From assembly GCA_009929525.1 (NCBI GenBank), contig SAAH01000009.1:1-64000 (forward strand): a stretch of DNA of 64,000 bases, read 5' to 3'. The notes below the pieces were generated by a model. It was not told where the DNA came from and did not search any database. It saw only the letters and a program-made list of their open reading frames with translations. The DNA comes from Clostridia bacterium. Its GTDB lineage: Bacteria > Bacillota > Clostridia > Lachnospirales > Lachnospiraceae. Position numbers and translations under genes: made by a program. Positions 30,113-40,880 of the stretch are shown here, piece after piece (the first letter of the stretch is position 1; each line of letters begins with the position of its first letter).

Positions 30113-32290
30113 TTATTCCACCTCCCCTGCCGCTTTTAGACATGGTAACATGCAGGAGCGTGTTGTCGTATCAAGCGTATCATCTAATATGTATTGGACT
30201 TTAAGAGTTTTGGACGCAGACAAATAAGCCTGCAGTTCACTTTCTCCAAATGTTCTCTTCCAGTTCTCTATTTCTTCAAATGTTCCTGTTTCCCAATTAA
30301 AAAAGGCAACCTTACCATCAAATGGGAAAAAATACTTCTCATCATCATAATCCACATCAAAAAAGGTGAGTTCTTTGACTGTTCCCATATCACTTAATGG
30401 ATAATCAACCTCTGCTTCCTTTTCATTCATCAGATTCGTATCAAGACTCGCCGAACTATTCCTGCACTTCTCGCCGATCTCAAGATTCTGATGCCAGATC
30501 AAGCCATCTTTCTCCCAATCAATATTGATAGGGATTTTCACCACTGCAGATCCGTGTATCTTATATCCAGAATCTCCCTGAAAAGAAAAATCAGGATTTT
30601 CCACAATCCCAAACAGATATTCCCGATGCTGATTCTGATCGAGCACCACATCCCAGATACGTCCGGACAAATTAGACATCTCATACTCCGGATATTCATA
30701 AGACGAAAAATCTACCTGATCTTCCAAAAACAACTCCATACCACTGTTCCCATATGCGTATATCTGCGCATCTGACAATTTTCCCGTTGTGCCTGCATCC
30801 ATATCACCTATGGAAACAACCCTTCCCCTCATGATAACAACTGCACTTTTAATATTGTATTTTGTGGGATTTTTCCATGTTCCTTCCAGCCGTTCTCCAT
30901 CGCCGCTAAAATCCACCTGGATTCTCTCATCTTCCCCCACCAGATTACTTTTGCTGATTTCAAAAGCATTCATAGTAAATGCTGAAGCATTATATGCCGT
31001 TACCTTATTATTCTTTTCTCCTAGTTTTATCAGTACCTGCTCTGATGTGGCTTCTGACAAATCTTTTATTCCGCCCGAACCAAGCCCCAAAGGCAGCATA
31101 CGGTATTCACTGTTAATATAAAGGTGATATTGGTCATTATATGGAGCCTGTATCCCCACCTGAGCTGTTTCACTCCATACATTTTCCTGCTGCTCATACA
31201 GGCCGCTGTAACTTATAAATGGGGCATATACGTTCGTTTTTTTTCCAAGGATCCATATGATCCCCATGAATATTATGGACGATGCACAGATAACAGACCA
31301 CAGATGCTTTTGCTTTTTCTTTTTTCTCAAAAACAGATAGATCCCTGGCCCGGACATGATCAGATAGATAAGTAAAAGCACCAGATATATACCCAAAGAA
31401 GGCCTCTTCGTAACCGGTACAGAATTCAGATTATAACTAGACCCATAAGAAAATGACTGCATTTCTTCCAAATGTGCCAAAAATGTGTTTCCCGTACTTT
31501 CCCCATCATTGACCAGGAGTGTCTGAAACACGGAATCCAGAGTTTCCCCTTCCTCCCGCTGCAGATAAAATCCTCCATTATTTTTCCATATAGCCAGTGC
31601 TTCCTGCTGTTCCTGTGTAAAACCGGTATCTGTATCTGCGATCAATACATCCAACTGTTCCAGTGCATCTGGATATGCATAGATTTCCTCTGGACGCAGA
31701 TATATCGTCTTTACAAACACTTCTCCTGAATACCCCGACTCCAGACTTACTGCCATTCCATCAAGAGTATCTTCCTCTTGTTTATCTGTAACTATACCAA
31801 GAAGAACTCTGGAGCTGTTTTCCATAAAGTCAAACTGCATGGAACGGCTTCCCAGCAGCTGATCATTTTCTTTCACTTCAACTTCAAGCTGTCCTTCAAA
31901 AACCGGAAGTTCCAGATAAATCAATTCTTCCAGTATCTGTCCCTTGGCCAATGTAATGTCTTTCTGATAGGTATAAATCCGGTCCTTACTGGTTCCCCAC
32001 TCATTTTCATTTAAAAACACACTGGAAGCCACATCCTGTTCATCTGACGGAGCCGGCACATTAATCTCAAGCCTTCCCTGAAATTCCTCCCCCTGATTTT
32101 CCAGTGTCACCTGAAGGGGAAGGCAGCTTCCCGTTTTAAGATTATCCTGAAATCCATAATGTAAAGATATCGCCACGGGATCAGCATCAGCTCCATCGGT
32201 GTTGACCGGTAATATCAGGATCAGCATGCATACACATAATGCCACGAAAAATGGCATCCATTTTTTTATCTCTTTCGTATTTTTCTTCAA
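30113..32290 (-). CDS. Large membrane protein linked to ABC transporter and two-component system
   Basis: 725 aa; N-terminal signal/TM, extracytoplasmic beta-rich part, two central TM helices (SLGIYLVLLLIYLIMSGPGIYLF, LWSVICASSIIFMGIIWIL), large second extracytoplasmic part. Confidence 0.75.
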   Translation of the reverse strand: MKKNTKEIKKWMPFFVALCVCMLILILPVNTDGADADPVAISLHYGFQDNLKTGSCLPLQVTLENQGEEFQGRLEINVPAPSDEQDVASSVFLNENEWGTSKDRIYTYQKDITLAKGQILEELIYLELPVFEGQLEVEVKENDQLLGSRSMQFDFMENSSRVLLGIVTDKQEEDTLDGMAVSLESGYSGEVFVKTIYLRPEEIYAYPDALEQLDVLIADTDTGFTQEQQEALAIWKNNGGFYLQREEGETLDSVFQTLLVNDGESTGNTFLAHLEEMQSFSYGSSYNLNSVPVTKRPSLGIYLVLLLIYLIMSGPGIYLFLRKKKKQKHLWSVICASSIIFMGIIWILGKKTNVYAPFISYSGLYEQQENVWSETAQVGIQAPYNDQYHLYINSEYRMLPLGLGSGGIKDLSEATSEQVLIKLGEKNNKVTAYNASAFTMNAFEISKSNLVGEDERIQVDFSGDGERLEGTWKNPTKYNIKSAVVIMRGRVVSIGDMDAGTTGKLSDAQIYAYGNSGMELFLEDQVDFSSYEYPEYEMSNLSGRIWDVVLDQNQHREYLFGIVENPDFSFQGDSGYKIHGSAVVKIPINIDWEKDGLIWHQNLEIGEKCRNSSASLDTNLMNEKEAEVDYPLSDMGTVKELTFFDVDYDDEKYFFPFDGKVAFFNWETGTFEEIENWKRTFGESELQAYLSASKTLKVQYILDDTLDTTTRSCMLPCLKAAGEVE

Positions 32291-33408
32291 TCTTGTTCCT
32301 CGATTCCCTGATTAAGTGGAAGTGTCACCTCAAAAACAGTTCCCTGAAGGCTGCTTTTCACACTCACTGTACCCTGATGAAGTTCCGCTATCTGCTGAAC
32401 GATCGCAAGTCCAAGTCCTGTGCCGCCTGTATCTTGTGACCTTGACTGCTCTACCCGATAAAACTTTCGGAAAATATTGGCAATATCCTCCTGCGGTATC
32501 ACATATCCATAATTGATGACACGGGTCACTGCATAATCGCCTCTTTTTTCCAGTTCCACACGGATCATCTTTCCATCTTTTCCATACTTTATCGCATTGT
32601 TCAGCAAATTATCATATAGTCTCGCCAGAAGATTGCCATCACCTTCCAGCATCACCTGATTATCACTGCATATATATTCTGTCTCAAGGCCATATTTTTC
32701 AAAGCTTGGTACACATTCATCCAAAAGCTGGGCTAAGAGTTGGGAAAGATTCAATATTCCCATCTGAAGACTCATCTCCCGATGCTCCAGCTTCACAAAA
32801 CCAAACAATTCATTTGTCATCTGCTCCAGATGCTGCGCTTTTCGATAGGCGATATCCAGATACTTTTGTCTCACCTGTACGTCCAGATCCGGCTGTTCTT
32901 TTACCCACCCAAGATATCCTATGATAGATGTGAGCGGTGTACGAAGATCATGTGCTACGCTGGAGATCAAATCATTCTTTGTATGCTCTGCGATACGTTC
33001 CCTCTCCATGATCACTTTTATATTCTCCTCCATCTGGTTCAGATACCCAGCAATCTGACCAAATTCATCCATGGATTCTACAGGAATATCTTTATCAAAA
33101 TCTCCCTGCGCGATATCTTTCATTCCATTAATGATGATCCTGACATATCGCATATACTTCTGGACGAGGAAATAAAAGCTGAAAATAAATACAAGAATAC
33201 CAACTGCCAGAAGAATACCCAGCCGAAAGGAAGGATTGATCCCATCCGGGCTCATCAAAGCGCTTCGATATCCCATATAGCGCAGCTTTCCTGCTATCAG
33301 ACGAATCAAGAACACAGTACAAACTTCTACGACCAGTGTGATCAACGCACTGATACCAATATAAAGTGCCAGTCTTTCCTCAAAACTTTTGATGAATTTA
33401 GCCTTCAA
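32287..33408 (-). CDS. Sensor histidine kinase (VanS-like)
   Basis: 373 aa; two TM helices, HAMP, SSVAHDLRTPLTSIIGYL H-box, NNAIKYG, TGGTGLGLAI. Confidence 0.94.
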   Translation of the reverse strand: MKAKFIKSFEERLALYIGISALITLVVEVCTVFLIRLIAGKLRYMGYRSALMSPDGINPSFRLGILLAVGILVFIFSFYFLVQKYMRYVRIIINGMKDIAQGDFDKDIPVESMDEFGQIAGYLNQMEENIKVIMERERIAEHTKNDLISSVAHDLRTPLTSIIGYLGWVKEQPDLDVQVRQKYLDIAYRKAQHLEQMTNELFGFVKLEHREMSLQMGILNLSQLLAQLLDECVPSFEKYGLETEYICSDNQVMLEGDGNLLARLYDNLLNNAIKYGKDGKMIRVELEKRGDYAVTRVINYGYVIPQEDIANIFRKFYRVEQSRSQDTGGTGLGLAIVQQIAELHQGTVSVKSSLQGTVFEVTLPLNQGIEEQD

Positions 33409-34099
33409 TTTTATATCCTACCCCCCAGACTGTATTGATGATCTTGTCCGCCCTCGCATCATCTTTCATCTTCCCCCGCAAGCGGCGGATATGGACCATA
33501 ACGGTATTATTTGCTTCATATACTTTTTCATGCCATACCTGCTCAAATATCTCATCTGTACTAAATACTCTGCCTGGATGGGTTGCCAAAAGATATAAAA
33601 TATCAAATTCAATAGGAGTAAGCTTTATACTTTCTCCCTCCACAAAAACCTGATGGGTTTCTTTATTGATCGTCATATTTTTCAGCTGGATAATCCCAAC
33701 ATCTGCTTTTTTCTCTGCTGCCGGATTCAAATCCCGATATCTTCGAAGCTGAGACCTGACTCTTGCCATCAATTCCAATGGATTGAATGGTTTTGTAACA
33801 TAGTCATCAGCCCCTGTCGTCAATCCTACAATCTTATCAAGCTCCTGTGTCTTGGCACTGACCATGATGATCGGGACATTATTATTCTTCCTGATCCGTC
33901 TGCACATCTCCAACCCGTCAATATGCGGCATCATAATATCCAAAAGTACAAGATCGATCTTCTCTTCCTGCATGATCCTCAAACCATCGTTGGCATCATA
34001 TGCTTTCTTAACATTAAATCCATCACTTATCAGATAAAGTTCGAGAAGATCCGCAATCTCTTTTTCATCATCCACAACAAGTATATTCGTATTCTCCAT
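33398..34099 (-). CDS. OmpR-family response regulator (VanR-like)
   Basis: 233 aa; LVVDDEKEIADLLELYL, LLDIMMPHIDG, C-terminal winged helix. Confidence 0.95.
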   Translation of the reverse strand: MENTNILVVDDEKEIADLLELYLISDGFNVKKAYDANDGLRIMQEEKIDLVLLDIMMPHIDGLEMCRRIRKNNNVPIIMVSAKTQELDKIVGLTTGADDYVTKPFNPLELMARVRSQLRRYRDLNPAAEKKADVGIIQLKNMTINKETHQVFVEGESIKLTPIEFDILYLLATHPGRVFSTDEIFEQVWHEKVYEANNTVMVHIRRLRGKMKDDARADKIINTVWGVGYKIEG

Positions 34100-34247
34100 G
34101 TCTGGCCCTCTTTTCTATGTAATCCATCCCATTAGGTTCATGGGATATCATCTGCTGAATCGTTACCTCGATTGTATCATGAGATTTGGGGGTAAGTCTT
34201 TAATAAAAACTTACAAATTTTTTTAACAAAGGGGGATGGGGCGGACA

Positions 34248-34423
34248 CCAGGGATTGGGGAGGGAGGCGGGCAAACGAGAGCAGAGAACATCCAAGCTAA
34301 CGCCTAAGCCGCACTAAGCTCATCGCCAGAGGGCTCTTCGCTAAGTGCTTGCTAAGGCGTGGATCTTGTATGATTCTCTAAACGCTCTCAAATTGTTTGC
34401 CTGCCTCCCTCCCCAATCCCTGG
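34248..34423. repeat. Long imperfect palindrome
   Basis: ccagggattggggagggaggcgggcaaac (34248-34276) matches the reverse complement of 34395-34423 with one mismatch; further pairing continues inward. Confidence 0.88.
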
Positions 34424-34575
34424 CTGTTTGTTGGTACCGGTAGATCGCACGTTCATAGATATTCCTATTTTTTCAAAGTTCCATCCTAAAGATCTGCCGC
34501 TGATGGATGGCGTCCCCCCACTCTCAAAAAAAACCGCCGCACCCAATATCTAAAGTGCAGCGGTCCCCACCCAAT

Positions 34576-36711
34576 TTATTCCGCCGGTTCCGCCGGAACA
34601 AACACACGATTCTTTTTTACATCCTCAGGCTTCTTATTTCTCTCCACAGCCTCTTCACAGAAGAAATCCTGTGCACAAACCAACATTTTCCCTCTTTTAT
34701 CGATCTTGCTGTAAGTTCCATCAGTATTCAGAAGATGAGCTTTCATATTATCTGCAAGCTGGATCTCCAGAATATGTTTGATTTCTTCTTTTAATCTAAT
34801 ATCCTCAACAGGGAATATGATTTCCACACGTTTATCCAGGTTACGAGGCATCCAGTCTGCACTTCCCATATAAATCTCTTCCTGACCATTGCTGTAGAAG
34901 TAGAAGATACGAGCATGCTCCAGAAAATTACCAACGATAGAACGCACCTGTATATTCTCGCTGATTCCCGGTATACCTGTCTTCAGGCAGCAGATTCCCC
35001 TGACGATCAGTTCAATCTTAACTCCGGCGGCAGAGGCAGCATACAATGCGGCAATAATATCTCTGTCACATAATGAATTCATCTTTGCAATAATATGTGC
35101 TTTCTGACCTTTTCTCGCATGCTCCGCCTCCATCTCTATAAGATGCAGGAATCTGTTACGCATCCAAAGCGGTGCGACTACCAGTTTATTCCAACTATTT
35201 GGCTCGGAGTATCCGGAAAGCATGTTAAATACTGCCGTGGCATCCTGTCCAATCTTCTCATTACAGGTCAGCATACCACAGTCTGTATATAATTTCGCAG
35301 TGGAATCATTGTAGTTACCGGTTCCAAGATGTACATATCTTCTGATACCGCTCTCTTCTTTTCTCACGACCAAAGTGATCTTACTGTGAGTCTTCAGTCC
35401 CAAAAGACCGTAGATTACGTGGCATCCTGCCTTCTCAAGCATCTTTGCCCACACAATATTATGTTCCTCATCAAATCTCGCTTTCAATTCAACAAGAACA
35501 GATACCTGCTTTCCGTTTTCCGCCGCTTGAGCAAGTGCAGCTATGATCGGTGAATTGCCACTGACACGATACAAGGTCTGCTTGATGGCCAGAACATCCG
35601 GATCTTTCGCTGCCCGCTGAACAAAGTTCACCACTGGCTCAAAGGTATAATATGGATGATGAAGGAATATATCACCCTTTCTTATATTTGTAAAAATGTC
35701 ATCTTCATTTTGAAGTGCAGGAACCGGCTGTGGAGTATAATGAGCAGTTTTGTACTCTTCAAATCCATCCAAACCATACATTTTCATCAAAAATGTAAGA
35801 TCCAAAGGTCCCTTAATCTCAAAAATATCATCATCTTTGATATTGAATTCTGTTCGCAGAATCTTAAGCAGCCGTGGATCCATCCCTGACTCTGCCTCGA
35901 GACGGATGACTTCTCCCCACTGGCGTCTCTTCAGCTGCTTTTGAATCTCTTTTAACAGATCTGCTGCTTCGTCCTCATCAATGGTAAGATCTGCATTTCT
36001 CATGATACGATATGGATGAGCACATACCACATCATAACTCAGAAATAGCTTTCCGATATTACGCTCTATGATTTCTTCCAGAAGGATCACATATCGCTCT
36101 CCTTTTTCTCCACGAGGAAGTTCTACAAATCTTGGCAATACAGATGGAACCTGTACCGTAGCAAATTCCAGCTCTTCTTTATTCTTTTTGCTGTCTTTTT
36201 TTCGTATCAGCAGTCCAAGATTCAAGGTTTTATTCCGTACCAGTGGAAATGGTCTGGACGAATCCATAGCCATCGGTGTAAGTACCGGATATATATTCTC
36301 TTCAAAATATTCATCTACAAAGACTCCCTGCTCTGTCGTAAGATCTTCGTGATTGCTCACCACGTAAAGTCCTATATAACGAAGAGAAGAAAGAAGAGAT
36401 TTGTTATATACCCGATATTGATCTTCCACAAGTTTATGAGTCCTGCCGCTTATATTTTCCAACTGGACCTTCGGAGACATCCCGGCAATGTCCGGTTTCT
36501 CATAGCCTGCATGTACCATATCCTTTAATGAAGCCACTCTGACCATAAAGAATTCATCCAGATTCGAGGATGTGATGCTGAGAAATTTTAACCTTTCAAA
36601 CAAAGGGATCTGTTTGTCCTTTGCCTCTTCCAGGATTCTCTCGTCAAATCCCATCCAGCTAAGCTCTCTGTTCCAATAATATTCCGGTTTTTTATATTCT
36701 GTGTAATCCAC
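34576..36711 (-). CDS. ppk1: Polyphosphate kinase
   Basis: 711 aa; RELSWMGFDERILEEA, KQTLYRVSGNSPI, HLGTGNYND. Confidence 0.96.
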   Translation of the reverse strand: MDYTEYKKPEYYWNRELSWMGFDERILEEAKDKQIPLFERLKFLSITSSNLDEFFMVRVASLKDMVHAGYEKPDIAGMSPKVQLENISGRTHKLVEDQYRVYNKSLLSSLRYIGLYVVSNHEDLTTEQGVFVDEYFEENIYPVLTPMAMDSSRPFPLVRNKTLNLGLLIRKKDSKKNKEELEFATVQVPSVLPRFVELPRGEKGERYVILLEEIIERNIGKLFLSYDVVCAHPYRIMRNADLTIDEDEAADLLKEIQKQLKRRQWGEVIRLEAESGMDPRLLKILRTEFNIKDDDIFEIKGPLDLTFLMKMYGLDGFEEYKTAHYTPQPVPALQNEDDIFTNIRKGDIFLHHPYYTFEPVVNFVQRAAKDPDVLAIKQTLYRVSGNSPIIAALAQAAENGKQVSVLVELKARFDEEHNIVWAKMLEKAGCHVIYGLLGLKTHSKITLVVRKEESGIRRYVHLGTGNYNDSTAKLYTDCGMLTCNEKIGQDATAVFNMLSGYSEPNSWNKLVVAPLWMRNRFLHLIEMEAEHARKGQKAHIIAKMNSLCDRDIIAALYAASAAGVKIELIVRGICCLKTGIPGISENIQVRSIVGNFLEHARIFYFYSNGQEEIYMGSADWMPRNLDKRVEIIFPVEDIRLKEEIKHILEIQLADNMKAHLLNTDGTYSKIDKRGKMLVCAQDFFCEEAVERNKKPEDVKKNRVFVPAEPAE

Positions 36712-36724
36712 TTTTCACGCCTCC

Positions 36725-38260
36725 CTACAGCATCCGTTTTACTTTAAGTACGGGTCTGATTCCATATACATCCTCAAAAAAGTCTTCTCTTTCTGTCAAA
36801 AGTCCCTGTTCCAGAGTATAATCTCTATTTGTCACAAGATTGATCACCAGCTGTTCATTGCGTACTCCTGCACGTATCTGGACAATTTTTTGCAGATGAC
36901 TTCGATCCATAGCATTTGCCAGTTTTAATATCGCTGCAAGTTTCGTCACGATCAGATATTCCTGCAGCCCCAGGTCTGTCCTCTTACTCAGATAATCAAA
37001 GGACTCCATCGGAAGTGTATTAAACCGGACAGTCTGTGCAATAATCTCTCTCTCCATATGTGAGATACCAATGATCTCCGTTGCCATGATGATCTGATAA
37101 TTGATATCTGCTGAATTAACCAGACTGACATACTTTCCGCAGTCATGCAGATAAACTGCACATTCCAAAAGCAAACGTTCTCTCTGCCCAAGTCCGTGGA
37201 TCTTTTTCATATTATCAAATATGGTCAATGCAACCTGCCCTACCATCTGAACATGAGGTTTGCTCACTCCATAACGCTTACCTATATTCTTTGCTGCCAT
37301 AACAATATCATTATCAAAATTATGCGTCGACTTGATCAGCTTCATCCGCTCTGCATAGTCATATGATATTCCATCGGTAAGCTGGGTTCCGGGAGCCCAT
37401 ATCGTATCTGCCCCCAGTTCATCCATAAAACACTTATAAATGATGGCCGTCGGCAAAAGCAACGAGGCATTTTCCAACGGAATATTTAAAAGCATCGCCA
37501 ACTCTATCGGTGAACGGCTTATGATCTTTTGGTAAAGTTCCAGAAATTGCTCTTTTTTGATCACCCTTTGCTCATCTATGGATTTTACCAGAATATCCGG
37601 AATATAATCGCCCACCAGGATCACATTCTCAATCTTTCTATCTTTAAGATGAATCTTCTTAAAGCTGATGATCTCGTTTCTGATAAATTCTTCTACTAAA
37701 GTTTCATAATGGAGCACTTCATTTTCCAAGTTCATCAGACGTTCTCTGATTCTCAGATTACCCAGTTTTATATTCTGAGTAGTGATCAGCATATCTTTAT
37801 CAAACAATGATATCTGAATACTTCCGCCGCCGATTTCCAAAACAGCCGTTCCTTTTGCTATGATCTTAGGAAAATCAGCCTCCATGCACGCTATGGATTT
37901 GTATCCCAAAAATCTCTGTTCCGAGTTACTTAAGACGTGCACTCTCATACCTGTATTCTGGTATATCTTTCCAAGCACGATCTCTGCATTCTCAGCTTCG
38001 CGAAGAGCACTGGTCGCGCAAACTCTGTAATCACTCACTTTGTACTCTGCCATAATACGTTTAAAATCATTGAGTACCTCACATAACTCTTTGACTAATG
38101 CATTGCTGATCCTTCCCTCTGCATAGGTATCCTTGCCAAGCTCCATACGGTAATCCACATAATCCAGAGATTTCAAACCCTGCTTTCTTGATATTTCAAA
38201 TATCTCCATTACCACATTAAAGGAACCGATATCGATTGCTGCAAATGTAATTCCTGCCAT
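36725..38260 (-). CDS. Ppx/GppA-family exopolyphosphatase with C-terminal HD-like domain
   Basis: 511 aa; AAIDIGSFNVVMEIFE, VLEIGGGSIQISLF, CAVYLHDCGKYVSL. Confidence 0.93.
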   Translation of the reverse strand: MAGITFAAIDIGSFNVVMEIFEISRKQGLKSLDYVDYRMELGKDTYAEGRISNALVKELCEVLNDFKRIMAEYKVSDYRVCATSALREAENAEIVLGKIYQNTGMRVHVLSNSEQRFLGYKSIACMEADFPKIIAKGTAVLEIGGGSIQISLFDKDMLITTQNIKLGNLRIRERLMNLENEVLHYETLVEEFIRNEIISFKKIHLKDRKIENVILVGDYIPDILVKSIDEQRVIKKEQFLELYQKIISRSPIELAMLLNIPLENASLLLPTAIIYKCFMDELGADTIWAPGTQLTDGISYDYAERMKLIKSTHNFDNDIVMAAKNIGKRYGVSKPHVQMVGQVALTIFDNMKKIHGLGQRERLLLECAVYLHDCGKYVSLVNSADINYQIIMATEIIGISHMEREIIAQTVRFNTLPMESFDYLSKRTDLGLQEYLIVTKLAAILKLANAMDRSHLQKIVQIRAGVRNEQLVINLVTNRDYTLEQGLLTEREDFFEDVYGIRPVLKVKRML

Positions 38261-38341
38261 AGTCCATCACACCCTTTCTTAAGGCATTTTATCTTTATAA
38301 AGCAGTTATATGCCACATCCACAACTGCATTTTCCATCTTG

Positions 38342-39673
38342 TTATTTGGACGTTATCATCTTTCCACACAGATAATCTATGAACTGCTGAGCAGTTCTTC
38401 CAGAGAGCCCGCCATGCTGCAGCTCCCATTTGTTCGCTTCCAAAAGAAGCTCTTCTTCTGATATCTCAAGCTGATATCTCTCAGCAAGAACTTTAACGAT
38501 ATTCTGGAACTCCTTTTTGTCCGGTGCACAAAAGAAAATCGTCACACCAAATCTGGATACCAAAGACAATTTTTCCTGTACTGTATCAGACGAATGAAGA
38601 TCATCTCTTCTCTCTTCCTTGTCTGAGAACTTCTCACGAACAAGATGACGGCGGTTTGATGTCGCATAAATCAGTATATTATCTGGTTTTTTCTCCAGAC
38701 CGCCTTCGATCACTGCCTTCAGATATTTGTATTCAATCTCAAATTCCTCGAAAGACAGATCATCCATATATATGATAAATTTGTAATTTCTGTTTTTAAT
38801 CTGAGCAATAACATCATTCAGATCTTTGAACTGATGTTTATAGACTTCTATGATGCGAAGTCCCTTGTCATAATATTCATTGAGGATTCCCTTGATACTG
38901 GAAGATTTTCCTGTTCCCGCATCACCAAAAAGCAGACAGTTATTCGCTCTCCTGCCCTCTACAAAAGCCTCTGTGTTATCGATCAGTTTTTTCTTTGCGA
39001 TCTCATATCCAACCAGATCATCTAATCTGACATGGGCAATATTTGTGATCGGCACGATCTGTGCCGGTGATACTTCTCCATCTACACGAAATGCTTTATG
39101 AAGTCCCAGTTTTCCCACGCCAAAATCTCGGTAAAACTGTACCATAGCCTCCATAAATGCTTCCACATCAGAAGCTTCTTTTAGTTTTTTTGCAAGACAA
39201 CAGATCCTGTCACGGATTCTCTTGTTAAACATCTTGCTTCCCTCATTGATATTCTGGTAATCACTGATCAGTTTGCTGTCCAGCGACGGATAGATCGTCT
39301 CAAATTCTCTAAGATCAAAATCAAATAATTCTTTAAATATCTCAAAATCATGTTTTGCTATCTCATTGATGCTTCCATCTACCGGTCCCACGATCTCACA
39401 TGCAGTACTAAACGCATTTTCATTATTTACCAGCAAAAATGTAATATAATTATGCCACAGATTACCAGAAAATCCATAAGCCCCTGCCATCTCTACCAAC
39501 TGATTCAAGCACTTAAAAAAAGTATCTTCTTTTCCATATAAAACCTTTGGATGATGAACATCCTCCATAAGTTTTGTCATATCCTGCAGCAACTCACCAT
39601 GTTCAAAATTCCTATAGAGAATACATTCTCTTATTCCTGCCATTTTTTCTACCTGTCTTTCGTATATGATCAT
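38342..39673 (-). CDS. DUF815-family ATP-binding protein
   Basis: 443 aa; LLFGDAGTGKSSSIKG Walker A, FIIYMDDLSFEEFE Walker B, LIYATSNRRHLVRE. Confidence 0.9.
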   Translation of the reverse strand: MIIYERQVEKMAGIRECILYRNFEHGELLQDMTKLMEDVHHPKVLYGKEDTFFKCLNQLVEMAGAYGFSGNLWHNYITFLLVNNENAFSTACEIVGPVDGSINEIAKHDFEIFKELFDFDLREFETIYPSLDSKLISDYQNINEGSKMFNKRIRDRICCLAKKLKEASDVEAFMEAMVQFYRDFGVGKLGLHKAFRVDGEVSPAQIVPITNIAHVRLDDLVGYEIAKKKLIDNTEAFVEGRRANNCLLFGDAGTGKSSSIKGILNEYYDKGLRIIEVYKHQFKDLNDVIAQIKNRNYKFIIYMDDLSFEEFEIEYKYLKAVIEGGLEKKPDNILIYATSNRRHLVREKFSDKEERRDDLHSSDTVQEKLSLVSRFGVTIFFCAPDKKEFQNIVKVLAERYQLEISEEELLLEANKWELQHGGLSGRTAQQFIDYLCGKMITSK

Positions 39674-39686
39674 ATCTGATATATTT

Positions 39687-40817
39687 TTAATAATTTCCTA
39701 ATATTCTTAAATTGCTTGCTTCCTCGCGGATCCCAAACAAAGCATTTTTCACTCCGCTGTCATTCAGATTTCCTTCAAAATCTACAAAGAAACGATATTC
39801 CCAGTTTTTCTCCGGGATAGGTCTTGACTCTATCTTTGTCATATTCAAATCGTTATATATAAAATGTGACAAAATGTCATACAAGCTTCCGCTTTCATGT
39901 GGGATTTCAAAGCATACGCTGATTTTCCCTGCACCTTCCACATACATCTCTTTCCTGGATACAATGATAAACCGTGTTGAGTTCTGTGCGCTGGAGAAAA
40001 TATGTGGTTTCAGTATCTGCAGGCCAAAACACTGAGCAGCATAAGGGCTGGCGATCGCTGCCTGAGACATATCCCCATCATCTTTGATCTTTTTCGCTGC
40101 CATAGCAGTATTAAGGAACTCTTCTGACTTCCACTCCGGATGCCCATCTAAAAACTTCTGACACTGTGCCAGGGCCTGCGGATGGGAATATACCGTTTTT
40201 ATGTCTTCGAGACTGCTGTTTTTTAACCCCATAAGAGCATGATCAACATGTATGATCTGTTCCCCCACAATGCTGTGGTGATATTCGACCAGAAGATCAT
40301 AGATGTCTGCGACAATTCCCGCCGTAGAGTTCTCAATAGGCAGGACAGCATAGTCCGCTTCACCGCTCCTTATAGCTTCCATAGCATCCCGCCAGGTTTC
40401 CACGTTGAAGCTTTCTATTGCCTCTCCAAAAAAGCTGTGCATAGCAGTAAAGCTATATGCACCTTCCACTCCCTGGAATACCACCTTTGCTTTTGCTAAA
40501 GGAAGAGAACGTACACTTTTAAATGTGAATTTCTCATCTTTTCCATTTTCTGTCAATACACGATACTGCAGTTTCCTGCTCATCGCCATGATCTGCCGGA
40601 ACAATTCCTGCACACCCACCTGATTAAATGGATTGGATGCTTTTGCACACAACGCTTCAAGCTTTTCGTTTTCTCTTTTTCTGTCCAGAACTTCTTTTCC
40701 ATTCTCGATCTTGAATGTGGCTACATCAGAACAAAGCTGCATTCTCTCTTCAAATAACCTTACAATCTGCTCATCAATCGTATCAATTTCTTTTCTGATT
40801 TCAAGTAAATCCAACAT
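39687..40817 (-). CDS. pheA: Bifunctional chorismate mutase / prephenate dehydratase
   Basis: 376 aa; N-terminal chorismate mutase helix, VVFQGVEGAYSFTAM, STAGIV, C-terminal ACT-like FEIPHESGSLYDILSHF..ESRPIP. Confidence 0.95.
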   Translation of the reverse strand: MLDLLEIRKEIDTIDEQIVRLFEERMQLCSDVATFKIENGKEVLDRKRENEKLEALCAKASNPFNQVGVQELFRQIMAMSRKLQYRVLTENGKDEKFTFKSVRSLPLAKAKVVFQGVEGAYSFTAMHSFFGEAIESFNVETWRDAMEAIRSGEADYAVLPIENSTAGIVADIYDLLVEYHHSIVGEQIIHVDHALMGLKNSSLEDIKTVYSHPQALAQCQKFLDGHPEWKSEEFLNTAMAAKKIKDDGDMSQAAIASPYAAQCFGLQILKPHIFSSAQNSTRFIIVSRKEMYVEGAGKISVCFEIPHESGSLYDILSHFIYNDLNMTKIESRPIPEKNWEYRFFVDFEGNLNDSGVKNALFGIREEASNLRILGNY

Positions 40818-40880
40818 TATTCTCTCCTATGTCTTTTTTCATTTTATGACTGTTTTCACAGCACTCCTCACCAGCTTATC

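Noticed and set aside
8251-34423. The two long palindromes as copies of the same element
   Set aside because: Arms do not align beyond very short strings such as gccagaggg; similarity is in architecture only.
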